Below, piece after piece: positions 14,453-22,737 of a stretch of DNA of 22,790 nt. Under the pieces are notes generated by a model. The model saw only the letters and a list, made by a program, of their open reading frames with translations, was not told the DNA's origin and did no database searches. Made by a program: the position numbers and the translations under genes. The stretch lies in NCBI GenBank assembly GCA_013115145.1, contig JAAPAO010000572.1:1-22790 (forward strand), read 5' to 3'. Each line of letters starts with the position of its first letter. Position 1 is the first letter of the stretch. The DNA comes from Perkinsus chesapeaki. Lineage: Eukaryota; Perkinsozoa; Perkinsida; Perkinsidae.

Positions 14453-16928
14453 TATTTATCGGGTTCCGATGCGCTCCCTTTCAGCTCGCAAATCGGAACC
14501 CATTACCCCTTTTGGCGAACATATCACCCCTCTTGAGGAACTGATTCAAACTTCTGAGGAACCAAATGAGCCTTCTAAGGAACTTATTACGCCTTTTGGT
14601 AAAGCGGCTCGTGATGCTGTTGCATTGCAGGTGGACGTTTCGTCTACTACAGCCTCTGCTCCTGTCATTACTACCCCACCTGGGGAATCTATTACCCCAC
14701 CTGGGGAAGGTACTACCCCCCCTGAGGAATCTATTACTTCTCCTGAGGAATCTATTACTCCATCTGGGGAATCTATTACCCCACCTGGGGAAGGTACTAC
14801 CCGCCCTGAGGAATCTATTACTCCACCTGGGGAATCTATTACTCCACCTGGGGAATCTATTACCCCACCTGGGGAAGGTACTACCCCCCCTGAGGAATCT
14901 ATTACTCCACCTGGGGATATTACCCCACCTGGGGAATCTATTACCCCTCTTGAGGATCCTATTGAGTCTCTCGAAGAACCTATTGAAACAACTACGGTTG
15001 CTATTCCTACGTCTTCTAGTAGTGCGCCACGATTGGATCGACTCGTATCAAGTATCCCTCGTGCTACTCCAGTCGGTGGGGCCACCATTACGTCATTCGG
15101 TGCTCCTAGCGGTGGACCTGATGTGGATTCGATCGTCATACCAATTTATCCGCGTACATTGCTAAGTGTACATGGGACTTTCGATGGCTGGCGAATTGGT
15201 GGTGGGGCGGGGCCAATTAAAGGTGTTGATGGTACGCTGGTGTGCATCGCGACGGAACCATATGTTCTGATGGCGAAAGCTAATCAGTTCGACAATCTTC
15301 GCTTTTGCGATGGCCTTTACAATTATGGAATGACCGCCGTGTGGAATGATAACTTTGGAACTTCGGTTGTGCTTGGAACTATATCTGTTTCTACCAGAGT
15401 ACTCGTCCAGGTGTTGGATGACATATATCCGCCAGATGAGTATCTTCTGTTATGCCGTTATGGACAGAAGCTGAAAATTATGCGGGAGCTTATCAATTAC
15501 TATGATTCCTTAGTGCGGGTTGACCATCGAACACTATCAAATGAATCTAGTCTGGTCAAAACAATTTACGATATAGGCCGCAACTTCGATGACACTGCGA
15601 TTTGCTTACTGACCACCACCAACCCCAATGTTAAGCCGTGGAATTTGCTATCAGTTCTTGGAGGAGCGAACTCCGGTTCATTAAGATGGTCCGAAAAGGT
15701 GTATATTCCTGGTGCAGTATCGTGCGAGACTAATGTTGTTTTATATCCCCGATTGGTGCATTTTCTTAAGGGTGTTATGGGTACCAAGAAATATGTCCCT
15801 TTAAAATACCAAGCTTTCAGGAAGCTTGTAAATGATACCAAAAAACTTTTGCGGAAGATGCGTGAAGCTCCCGAACGGTGGTTATATGGTTATCGCCTTG
15901 AATATAGCCTTAGCATTGAAGCTAAAGAAGGTGTGAAATTAAGTACCGCTTACAATGCTGTTGGGCCCCGGTTATCACTGCATTATCATCCTGATGTTGC
16001 CGTATGCCGTGTTGATCCCAAAGAGTACATGAGCTACATTCAACTGATGTTGGATGTAGCGGATCAGTCCGGCGTTTATTCTGGACCGAACGCCGAGCCA
16101 TTGAGTAAGAGGGCAAAAGCATTCGCAGCTTTTATGATTAATACTCTGGGGAACACTTCCCCTCATATCCAATCTCTTGAACGTGAAGGTAAATTCGTCT
16201 ACTATGAGTACCTAAAGTCTTTCGCGATGACTAGGGGGAAGCTGCATAACCCGGATCCAGACCATCTTCAACCAGATAGAGATGAATGTGTGGATATGAG
16301 AAACAACGTCAAGTGGCGAAAGCCACTAACTAAAGCGGATACCCCTTTGTCAGTGGCCTACTCGATTAAAAGGTTTGGTCCTGTTGGTAAGACCAAGTGT
16401 TCTAAAAGCCATCCCAGCTTCTTCTCGGCTATGAGAGAAATTTGGGATGCCTTTTCCGAACATTGGAGAGATAGAGTTGTATTAACGAATGGGAGGAACG
16501 ATACCCCAGAATCTGACCCCTTCAAAGATATTCCTGGTGGTTATCCGGAAGCGTATGGCACAATCTCACGGCATTTTCAACACCCATCCAGGAAACGGGC
16601 GCGTTCAAAACACGCATTCTGCGGAAGGGTCGAGAGAGGGTGCAAATTTAAGGAGACCACAGCTGCAAAGGAGGGGAAATCCACTGCGCCCGCTTCTGCT
16701 GCCATTACTGCTGCTGTCAATATTGCTGCTGCTGATGCGAGGAGGGATGATGAGGTAGAGGATGAGGTAGAGGATAAGGGAGAGGATGAGGTAGAGGAAG
16801 ATTTTGGGATATGGATATGCTGGAATGGATACTCGGCCAGTGAGCTGCGACGATTGATCAAGATCTTTTTCCTACTTTTTTCCTACTTTTTCAGGATGCA
16901 GAGCTTGCGATACCCCCTCTTCAGTTAA
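14409..16928 (+). CDS. large protein of unknown family, Pro-rich repeats plus about 550-residue domain
   Basis: 839 codons, by far the longest intact frame here. Residues about 20-185 are Pro/Glu/Thr/Ser-rich with tandem ITPPGES / TTPPEES heptads, so the DNA is a 21-bp repeat. From about 240 to 760 there is a folded, globular-looking region (LVCIATEPYVLM, LRFCDGLYNYGM, then RWLYGYRLEYSLSIEAKEG and PLSKRAKAFAAFMINTLG) that I do not recognise. The tail is basic (PSRKRARSKHAFC), then Ala-rich, then acidic DDEVEDEVED. The last residues are probably intron translated (see 16840-16894). With the zinc fingers in front and inverted minisatellites around it, a transposase or other element-encoded DNA-binding protein is plausible but unproved. 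No palindromic insertion was seen in this frame, which fits selection or a recent origin. Confidence 0.7.
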   Translation: MHKRRKPKKVVHIYSIYRVPMRSLSARKSEPITPFGEHITPLEELIQTSEEPNEPSKELITPFGKAARDAVALQVDVSSTTASAPVITTPPGESITPPGEGTTPPEESITSPEESITPSGESITPPGEGTTRPEESITPPGESITPPGESITPPGEGTTPPEESITPPGDITPPGESITPLEDPIESLEEPIETTTVAIPTSSSSAPRLDRLVSSIPRATPVGGATITSFGAPSGGPDVDSIVIPIYPRTLLSVHGTFDGWRIGGGAGPIKGVDGTLVCIATEPYVLMAKANQFDNLRFCDGLYNYGMTAVWNDNFGTSVVLGTISVSTRVLVQVLDDIYPPDEYLLLCRYGQKLKIMRELINYYDSLVRVDHRTLSNESSLVKTIYDIGRNFDDTAICLLTTTNPNVKPWNLLSVLGGANSGSLRWSEKVYIPGAVSCETNVVLYPRLVHFLKGVMGTKKYVPLKYQAFRKLVNDTKKLLRKMREAPERWLYGYRLEYSLSIEAKEGVKLSTAYNAVGPRLSLHYHPDVAVCRVDPKEYMSYIQLMLDVADQSGVYSGPNAEPLSKRAKAFAAFMINTLGNTSPHIQSLEREGKFVYYEYLKSFAMTRGKLHNPDPDHLQPDRDECVDMRNNVKWRKPLTKADTPLSVAYSIKRFGPVGKTKCSKSHPSFFSAMREIWDAFSEHWRDRVVLTNGRNDTPESDPFKDIPGGYPEAYGTISRHFQHPSRKRARSKHAFCGRVERGCKFKETTAAKEGKSTAPASAAITAAVNIAAADARRDDEVEDEVEDKGEDEVEEDFGIWICWNGYSASELRRLIKIFFLLFSYFFRMQSLRYPLFS
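16840..16894 (+). other. predicted 55-nt intron at the 3' end of the large gene
   Basis: GTGAGC donor, then a pyrimidine run (TTTTTTCCTACTTTTTCAG) ending at a consensus acceptor. Unspliced, it encodes an odd Phe-rich tail. Spliced, the frame continues in phase for 18 hydrophilic residues (RCRACDTPSSVKAAVENE) to TAA at 16948-16950. Size and signals suit a short fungal-type intron. Confidence 0.6.
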
Positions 16929-16950
16929 GGCTGCAGTGGAGAATGAATAA

Positions 16951-17320
16951 GGCATTGGATGCTCGCGCGTCAGCCACGTACAGCCATGGATGTGCTAGTG
17001 CCTCAAAAAGGTGTTAAGTACTATATTTTAGTGTTCCAGGTGATCGCGAAGTTGATGAATGAGTGTGTCACACACTGTGTGTGAGTGTATTAATATGCGT
17101 CTGTGTTGTATGCGTATCATCTTATTTATTAGTTTCTCAGATTATACAGATACATGGAATTGTGTTTCAAAATGTCCAAATGTACTACCATTAGTTGCAC
17201 ATACTTGCACAATTTGGTGCGCAACTAATCTGAAGCATCTAGTTCCGTAATAAGCTGCTGTGGGGCTACAACTGGCTTAAGATAGAGTTTAAAATGCGCA
17301 AACAGTTGACCCTCAACTTT
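16951..17320. other. 3' flank, no gene seen
   Basis: Contains a TGTGT-rich stretch near 17060-17110 and AT-rich sequence. Short open frames have no coding character. Confidence 0.4.
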
Positions 17321-17688
17321 ACTAGGTCACCCATTCACTGCAGTACAAGTTCCCTACATTACCAGTATCAAGCCAGGACTATCCTGGGCGGGTACTAGGT
17401 CACCCATTCGCTGTAGTACAAGTTCCCTACTTTTTAACCAGTATCAAGCCAGAACTATCCTGGGCGGGTACTAGGTCACCCATTCACTGTAGTACAAGTT
17501 CCCCACATTACATTACCAGTATCAAGCCAGAAATATCCTGGGCGGGTAGTACGTCACCCATTCACTGTAGTACAAGTTCCCTACTTTCTAACCAGTATCA
17601 ATCCAGAACTATCCTGGGCGGGTACTAGGTCACCCATTGGACTGCAGTACAAGTTCCCTACTTAACCAGTATCAAGCCAGAACTATCC
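17321..17688 (-). repeat. 73-78-bp minisatellite (array 5), inverted core
   Basis: Units start at 17321, 17394, 17470, 17548 and 17624 with ACTAGGTCACCCATTC, then AGTACAAGTTCCC, CCAGTATCAAGCCAG and ATCCTGGGCGGGT. On the minus strand each unit junction contains GGGTGACCTAGTAC, the core of arrays 1 and 2. The minisatellites on the two sides of the large gene therefore face each other. Confidence 0.85.
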
Positions 17689-17714
17689 CCTAAGAATCTC
17701 CTAAGAATCCGTAA

Positions 17715-17904
17715 GGTGCCATTGGTTAGGATTGAGGTCTGTCGTTCTGAAGGTCAAGGTTCGATTCTCGGTGAGAAATTGAGAAAATGCCAACGGAAGA
17801 AAGACTGTCGTCCCTCGGTAGAATATGCAAGCTGGTTCGGATGGACATTCTACATAGTTTCTGCCCGACAATGCTCCAAATAATAAATTCCACGGCCGAG
17901 AATT
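17715..17904. repeat. 190-bp direct repeat (copy 1), tRNA-locus flank
   Basis: Aligns without gaps to 22548-22737. The first about 65 bases look tRNA-derived (TGGTTAGGATTGAGG like a D arm, AAGGTTCGATTCTCGG like a T arm, Gln/Glu-like), but stems pair poorly. The last 17 bases are the 3' end of tRNA-Asp, after which this copy breaks off into zinc-cluster ORF copy C. Confidence 0.75.
17888..17904 (-). pseudogene. tRNA-Asp 3'-end fragment
   Basis: Matches the T loop, T-stem 3' strand, acceptor 3' strand and discriminator of the tRNA at 22721-22790. Homology stops at 17904, where coding sequence of copy C begins within 8 bp. Confidence 0.75.
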
Positions 17905-17911
17905 AAACGTA

Positions 17912-19218
17912 AATGATTTTGGGCTTGATTACGCTTTTGCCCTTCATGGACAAGAGTTGCTTGAACATGTGACACAGGAAAATGCCGAAGCTATGGTTGT
18001 CATGAGATCTACCAAGGAACAGCCGTCGTCATCTAGCAGCTCAACAACAGTCCCAGCTACAGCAAATTTCGATAATATAGAGTCAGAACCTCTGGATGGC
18101 GATGAACTCGATATTGAGTCCTGGGGGCTTGGTGAAGAAGATGATCTCGTAGATGTAGAGGCTCTTGCAGAAATTATGTGCAGTACTGGGGATGCGGAGA
18201 CGGTGGGTGGACCGAAAGAGGATTTACGCCGTCAGGCGGTGAAATTCCGGGGGTCGATTTTCAAAGTTCAAGTTGCCCATTGGCTAACGCTAGATCGGCC
18301 TCACTTTTCCGGGAGCTCAACAAGAAGTACAACTGCTTGGGCATTACTGATCGTTCAGTTCGCATTTGGGCAGACTTTGAACTTCAACGTAACATCGAAT
18401 CACAGAATTACGAAGCTTCTCCAGGAGAAGCTCTCCTGGGGTTCTGCCTGCTCGTGAAAGGATAGCTAAAACAAGTATCACTTGGTGTATGAAAGCCTTG
18501 CGTCAGCTCGAAACATCAGAGGATGGGAAAAATGTGAGTGGAGGTGGCCCCGTCGTCGAGCGCGCCGACTTCGCGGTGGAAGGTAAAGAATTCTAATACA
18601 AGCCTGCAATTGGTTCAGTTCGGGTGAATGATGCGGACAATACTGATGGCGAAGATGCGGAAGCTTTGATGATTGATACTGCGCCTGCGACTCGTGAAAC
18701 ACTCTGGAGGGATACAGCGTTAGAGATCCAACGAAGGATGCGGCTTAAACTGCTCCATGTTCCACGGGGCGCAAAAACTTGCTCCAACTGTGCAGTCCCC
18801 TTCCAGGTCACCGCCAGCGTTGGCGTTGGCGTCTTGGCAACAACACAGAGTCACCCTTGCATTCAGGGGCACAGAACGTATAGATACTGCCCTTTGACTA
18901 CGCATCCAGAAGTTAACGGCTTTATGAGCCTCGAGGATTACAAGAGACTCATACTCCCACAGAATCAACTCAAAACTCAAGCCCGCAAGCGAGCCAAGGA
19001 AGAAGCACTATGCAACAGATGTGGAGAGCCGCTAGCAGACACACATCGTCCACTGAGTTCGAAGTTCGAACAACTATACAGTTTATTGGTGTCCTTCACT
19101 CGACGGTAGCCGTTGGACATTTCAGAAATGGCGAGATACACCGGGGCTTGGACCGAGAAGGTTGACTATGGTCGAACGTAATGCAGCCGGCGGTACCAAG
19201 CGGATGAGAACAAATTGA
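17912..19218 (+). pseudogene. zinc-cluster ORF, copy C (decayed, diverged)
   Basis: Begins at NDFGLDYA, the equivalent of residue about 74 of copy A, immediately next to the broken tRNA-Asp, and ends at a matching stop (TGA 19216-19218). Conserved blocks are RRQAVKFRGSIF, SVRIWADFELQRN, KTSITWCMKALRQL, CSNCAVPF, RYCPLTTH, LCNRCGEPL and WRDTPGLGPRRL. It is a distinct paralogue, much less like A than B is. Breaks are a 1-nt deletion near 18273, a 14-nt palindromic insertion (18416-18437), a stop at about 18594 and a 7-nt tandem duplication (GTTCGAA, about 19060-19074). Ignoring each lesion restores homology to A. Confidence 0.8.
18416..18437. repeat. 22-nt palindromic insertion (target CTTCTCCT)
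   Basis: Inverted 8-mer AGGAGAAG at 18423-18430 between TTCTCC and CTCTCC (one mismatch). The 14 extra bases cause the second frameshift of copy C. Confidence 0.75.
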
Positions 19219-19298
19219 ATCTTATATCAAGCATGATATTAATGAAGATAAACACTGACTTGCGTAGAGTCTATCCGAGGGTATAATAGTCGTTCTTT

Positions 19299-19440
19299 TT
19301 CATAGTAAATTCTTCTTCCTCCTTCCCTCTCTTTTTTCCTTGTTTTTCTCTTTTCTTCTCTTTTTTTCCTTCCTTTCTTTTTCTTCTCTCTTTCCCTCCT
19401 TTCTCCTTTCCAGCCCGCGTGCGGGACAGTGCAGAAGTCC
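19299..19440 (+). repeat. pyrimidine tract 3' of copy C, then a tRNA-Asp-like trace
   Basis: About 110 bases of nearly pure T/C, followed at 19411-19435 by AGCCCGCGTGCGGGACAGTG, which looks like a decayed version of the tRNA-Asp 5' half found after copies A and B. The order ORF, pyrimidine tract, tRNA-Asp piece is thus seen three times. Confidence 0.55.
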
Positions 19441-19455
19441 TACAAGTCATCCAGA

Positions 19456-20913
19456 ATGAGCGCCAACCTTGTAAACGCAGTTGTCCATGAGCTAGCGGCT
19501 CACTGGAACCGGCGTGCACTTCAAAAGATTGGCAAGGACGCATGTCCTATCACAGATCTCCGCGATTGGACAGATTTTCAAGGCACCATGGGCAGTATGT
19601 TGCCGAACCAACAGCAAGGAGGTCTATCCGCCGGTAGTTATCGTAGCGATAATCCAGCAAGCAACGCCAGCTTCGGTCTCGATTATGCAGCTGACTTACA
19701 CCAGTTCAAGCTCTTGAGCCACGTCGTTGAGGAAGGTGCATTTGACATGGCTGATCCCAAGTTGCTCAAAGGGGGTAATGTAAGCTCGTCTACAGGAGCT
19801 CCAACGGATGTCGGAGAAACGGATAGTGATACGGAGTCTATCTGGTTCGAAACTCAGGATATAGATGAATTAGATATAGGTGAGACTCTCGGAGCAGTGG
19901 CTAAGGCGCATGTGGAGCCTTCACAGCCATCGAGCTCAAGTCAGCAAAATGCATCTCGCATCTCGGATTTACGGCGCCAGTCAATCAAGTTCCGTGAGTC
20001 CATATTCAAGACCCAAAGTCCGTTATCGAACACACGCTCAGCAACACTATTTCGTCAACTCGATGCGAAGTATCAATCCTTAGATGCCGCAGATCAGGCT
20101 GTCCGCATCTGGGCAGAATTTGAGCTTCAGAGAAATGTTGATGTGATGGCCACATCTTCGAGAGCTGGTGCCTTACCGGCCTCGGAAAGGATCGTGAAGA
20201 CTAGTATCACGTGGTGCATAAAGGCTGTGCGTAGCCTTTCGAAAGAAAAAGACGCTGCCGATGTCTCAGGCGGGGGTCCTACCATTCCGGCCGTAACTTC
20301 TCTGTTCGACGACGTAGCTGGTGAATATAGCTTCAACCCTGAGCCGGGGAATCTCGACCGCGAGGCTGGCCATTCCGAAGAGGCATCCCCAAGTGTCGAA
20401 GTGCCGGTTTGTTCTAGCGGAGAATCTGTCTGGCGCTCGGTTGCTCTGGATGTTCAGAGTATGATAAAGAAAAAGGAGCTACATATTCCAAAGGGCGTCA
20501 AACGATGTGGGACGTGTGGCGTACCTTTCAACATACCCGACAGGCCACAAACACACCCGTACATTCAAGGTTACCGCATGTATCGCTACTGCCCACTGAC
20601 TACCCATAGCTCAACGACTGGGTACTTGAGTTTGTCACAGTACATCGAGCTTATACTGCCGGGTAAGATTGAGGAATCCCAGAAAAGGAAGAGGGTTAAG
20701 GAGGGCTCACTTTGCTCAAGATGTGAGAAACCGTTATCCGCTGGGCACATGCCATTAACTGAAGGGGGATATACAGTATACTGGTGCCCTGATATGGACG
20801 GCTCTAGATGGTCATACGAAAAATGGAGGGACACGCCTGGCTTGGGGCCACGCGTTCTCGAAATGGTTCGCTTGAATGCCGGTGGAAGGACGAAAAAACG
20901 CCAGAAAGCATGA
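19456..20913 (+). CDS. zinc-cluster protein, copy A (intact)
   Basis: 485 codons from ATG 19456 (MSANLVNAVVHELAAHW) to TGA. The frame is open a little upstream but without an earlier ATG. The middle is acidic and Ser-rich (TDSDTESIWFE, SQPSSSSQQ), then the conserved block RRQSIKFRESIFKTQ ... IWAEFELQRNVD. The C-terminal 135 residues carry paired cysteines, C351-x2-C354 and C379, then C420-x2-C423 and C444, with H/C spacing kept in copies B and C, followed by WRDTPGLGPRVLEM and a basic tail KKRQKA. A zinc-binding, probably nucleic-acid-binding protein is inferred. It recalls cysteine clusters that accompany large eukaryotic transposases, but no family is recognised. Three copies and linkage to broken tRNA genes suggest it belongs to a mobile or amplifying unit. 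Confidence 0.75.
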   Translation: MSANLVNAVVHELAAHWNRRALQKIGKDACPITDLRDWTDFQGTMGSMLPNQQQGGLSAGSYRSDNPASNASFGLDYAADLHQFKLLSHVVEEGAFDMADPKLLKGGNVSSSTGAPTDVGETDSDTESIWFETQDIDELDIGETLGAVAKAHVEPSQPSSSSQQNASRISDLRRQSIKFRESIFKTQSPLSNTRSATLFRQLDAKYQSLDAADQAVRIWAEFELQRNVDVMATSSRAGALPASERIVKTSITWCIKAVRSLSKEKDAADVSGGGPTIPAVTSLFDDVAGEYSFNPEPGNLDREAGHSEEASPSVEVPVCSSGESVWRSVALDVQSMIKKKELHIPKGVKRCGTCGVPFNIPDRPQTHPYIQGYRMYRYCPLTTHSSTTGYLSLSQYIELILPGKIEESQKRKRVKEGSLCSRCEKPLSAGHMPLTEGGYTVYWCPDMDGSRWSYEKWRDTPGLGPRVLEMVRLNAGGRTKKRQKA

Positions 20914-20984
20914 TGTACGGGTGTTTGACGTCTTTTTTACATATCCATGCGCTGTGTTACGCTAGTGACTGTTTCTATGTACCC

Positions 20985-21080
20985 TCTTCTCTTCCCTCTC
21001 TTTTTTCCCTCTTTTTCCCTCCTTTTTTCCCTTCTCCTTCTTTCTTCCCTTTCTCTTCCCTTTTTCTTTTCCCCCCTCCC
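20985..21080 (+). repeat. pyrimidine tract 3' of copy A
   Basis: CCCTCTTTTTTCCC-type tract starting about 70 bp after the stop, followed by GGGTCAGGC and the tRNA-Asp 5' half. Same arrangement as in copy B. Confidence 0.7.
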
Positions 21081-21103
21081 TGGGTCAGGCTTTTCCCCCA
21101 GCC

Positions 21104-21148
21104 CTCCTGCGTGACAGGCAGGAATACTAACCTCTATACTACCGCGGA
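21104..21148 (-). pseudogene. tRNA-Asp 5'-half fragment
   Basis: Minus strand gives positions 1-45 of tRNA-Asp(GTC), including acceptor 5' strand, D arm and anticodon arm, identical by eye to 22748-22790. Positions about 46-56 are missing. The 3' end of a tRNA-Asp is at 17888-17904, so copies C and A lie between the halves. Confidence 0.8.
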
Positions 21149-21482
21149 ACTAATATTTTATTTTTCGTCTCGGAGTGAATGAAGATAAGTCGATTTGCAA
21201 CAACGCGGGAAAATTTCCGTGCCAAGCCGTAGCATAAACACACATGATTACTTATTGTAAGAGCGAAAATCCAACTCCACCAACTAGGGAGATCGTCCTA
21301 GTGCAGAGAATGCACACCCCCGGTGCCCCCTGGTCAATGTTGGTCGAGTCTTCCTCGTGAAAAGCCTGAACGGGCCTTGCGAGTGTGCCCGTGATTCACG
21401 CGTCATTGCACCCTCTCAACATTGTTCAAGGGTAGGAGGGATCACTTGCTATCTGACAGGTCTAAAGCTCATATTATCGTCA
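21149..21482. other. spacer, no gene seen
   Basis: Non-coding by appearance; conserved with 10959-11272 because of the segmental duplication. Confidence 0.6.
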
Positions 21483-21555
21483 GGGGGACTAGCTCAAATG
21501 GTAGAGCGCTCGCTTAGCAAGCGAGAGGCACCGGGATCGATGCCCGGGTTCTCCA
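21483..21555 (+). tRNA. tRNA-Ala (AGC)
   Basis: 73 nt fold as a full cloverleaf: acceptor GGGGGAC with GTTCTCC including the G3:U70 pair that marks tRNA-Ala, discriminator A, D stem GCTC/GAGC, anticodon stem CTCGC/GCGAG around TTAGCAA (anticodon AGC), and T stem CCGGG/CCCGG. No CCA is encoded, as in eukaryotes. Internal A and B boxes are intact. A dead duplicate lies at 11273-11363. Confidence 0.95.
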
Positions 21556-22528
21556 TTTTGAGCATTATAAATTCAAAATTGTCTACGGTTGCGTGAACAC
21601 AATAGCATCACATTCTTAAACTTAGCTGCGCACTCTCCTCCATTTCGGTAGCTCTGGGTGCGCATACCCGTAACCTCTATCCTGCCGGATTTTATTCTCC
21701 TAACGCGCACTTGCTTATCGCTATGCCGTCTCTTTTGCGCACTGTACTACACTGTAGTGTAGACAGTGACTGTAGCGCCTCAGCCATCACATCACACCAA
21801 CTGTATCATCACGCCTCCCGTAATTTCGAATTCAACCGACCTTGGACCAGCTTAACTCTCTCGTACACACAACCCTCCGTAATCGACCACGGTGCGATAC
21901 TATCAATTCAACTCAATCGGGAAGAAAACGGTACGACAAGCAATAAGTGTAGTGTGACATGCCAGCTTGGAAAAGCCTCGTAAACTGGAAGTGAATCACC
22001 GCATCAGCATGCCTTCATTCAGCGATATTCACCTTCGCACAACCTTTGATGGCGGTTCCTATCGTCGTAGGAATGGTGACACGGTGACAGCAATTTATAC
22101 TAAAATAAATTATATATTAATTATTCTTTACAATACTTGATTGAATCACCAGTTGCCATCCTGTCCATGCCCCCCAGCTTTTCTGCATTCAAATTTACTG
22201 TGAGGGTGGAATCATGACGGTGATTGAACGTCTGAAAACGGATGGGCTGTCACCACTTTGCTCGAGAAGTAGTCGTGGGAAATCTGGTATGGCAATGAGT
22301 TTTTCGGTGCGCGCGGGAATTTAATGCTACTGAACGTGCTTCAACATCGACTATTATCTGCCACCGTAGCCTCTCAGGATCAAGGCAAATACATGATCCT
22401 CTTGCTTTCGGAAGCCGCTAGGCAGTCCCAGCAACGGCCTTCATGAGAAGAGAGTAAAATTTGTGACTCGCCGGCAGTAGAAGTTGTGGATTTCAGAACT
22501 GCTTTTTAGTACCTCACAAACTGAGGGA
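21556..22528. other. intergenic, no gene recognised
   Basis: Short open frames only, none with conserved motifs. AT-rich around 22095-22140. Confidence 0.4.
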
Positions 22529-22550
22529 GTACTGGACCAGTACTACTGGT
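22529..22550. repeat. 22-nt palindromic insertion (target GTACTGGT), exact
   Basis: Inverted 8-mer ACCAGTAC at 22536-22543; TACTGG on each side. It lies exactly at the left edge of the second 190-bp repeat. Confidence 0.85.
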
Positions 22551-22737
22551 GCCATTGGTTAGGATTGAGGTCTGTTGTTCTGAAGGTCAAGGTTCGATTC
22601 TCGGTGAGAGATTGAGGAAATGCGAACGGAAGAAAGACTGTCGTCCCTCGGTAGGATAGGCAAGCTGGTTCGGATGGCCATCCTACATAGTTTCTGCCCG
22701 ACAATGCTCCAAATAAGGAATTCCACGGCCGAGAATT
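22548..22737. repeat. 190-bp direct repeat (copy 2), tRNA-locus flank
   Basis: Gapless match to 17715-17904 with scattered substitutions. It includes the tRNA-like segment 22548-22612 and runs into the unbroken tRNA-Asp, so it shows the locus before the split seen at 17.9 kb. Confidence 0.75.

Noticed and set aside
14546-15165. Open frames on the other strand and frame across the Pro-rich repeat
   Set aside because: Shadows of the 21-bp coding repeat of the large ORF.
17715-17779. Functional tRNA-Gln/Glu
   Set aside because: D-arm and T-arm words are present, but T and anticodon stems pair poorly and the acceptor is not complementary; kept only as a tRNA-like segment.
698-22550. The motifs as ordinary transposon excision footprints
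   Set aside because: Hairpin-opening footprints begin with the complement of the last duplicated base. Here the inverted copy extends one base beyond the duplication on each side, and no element with 6-bp target duplications is seen nearby.
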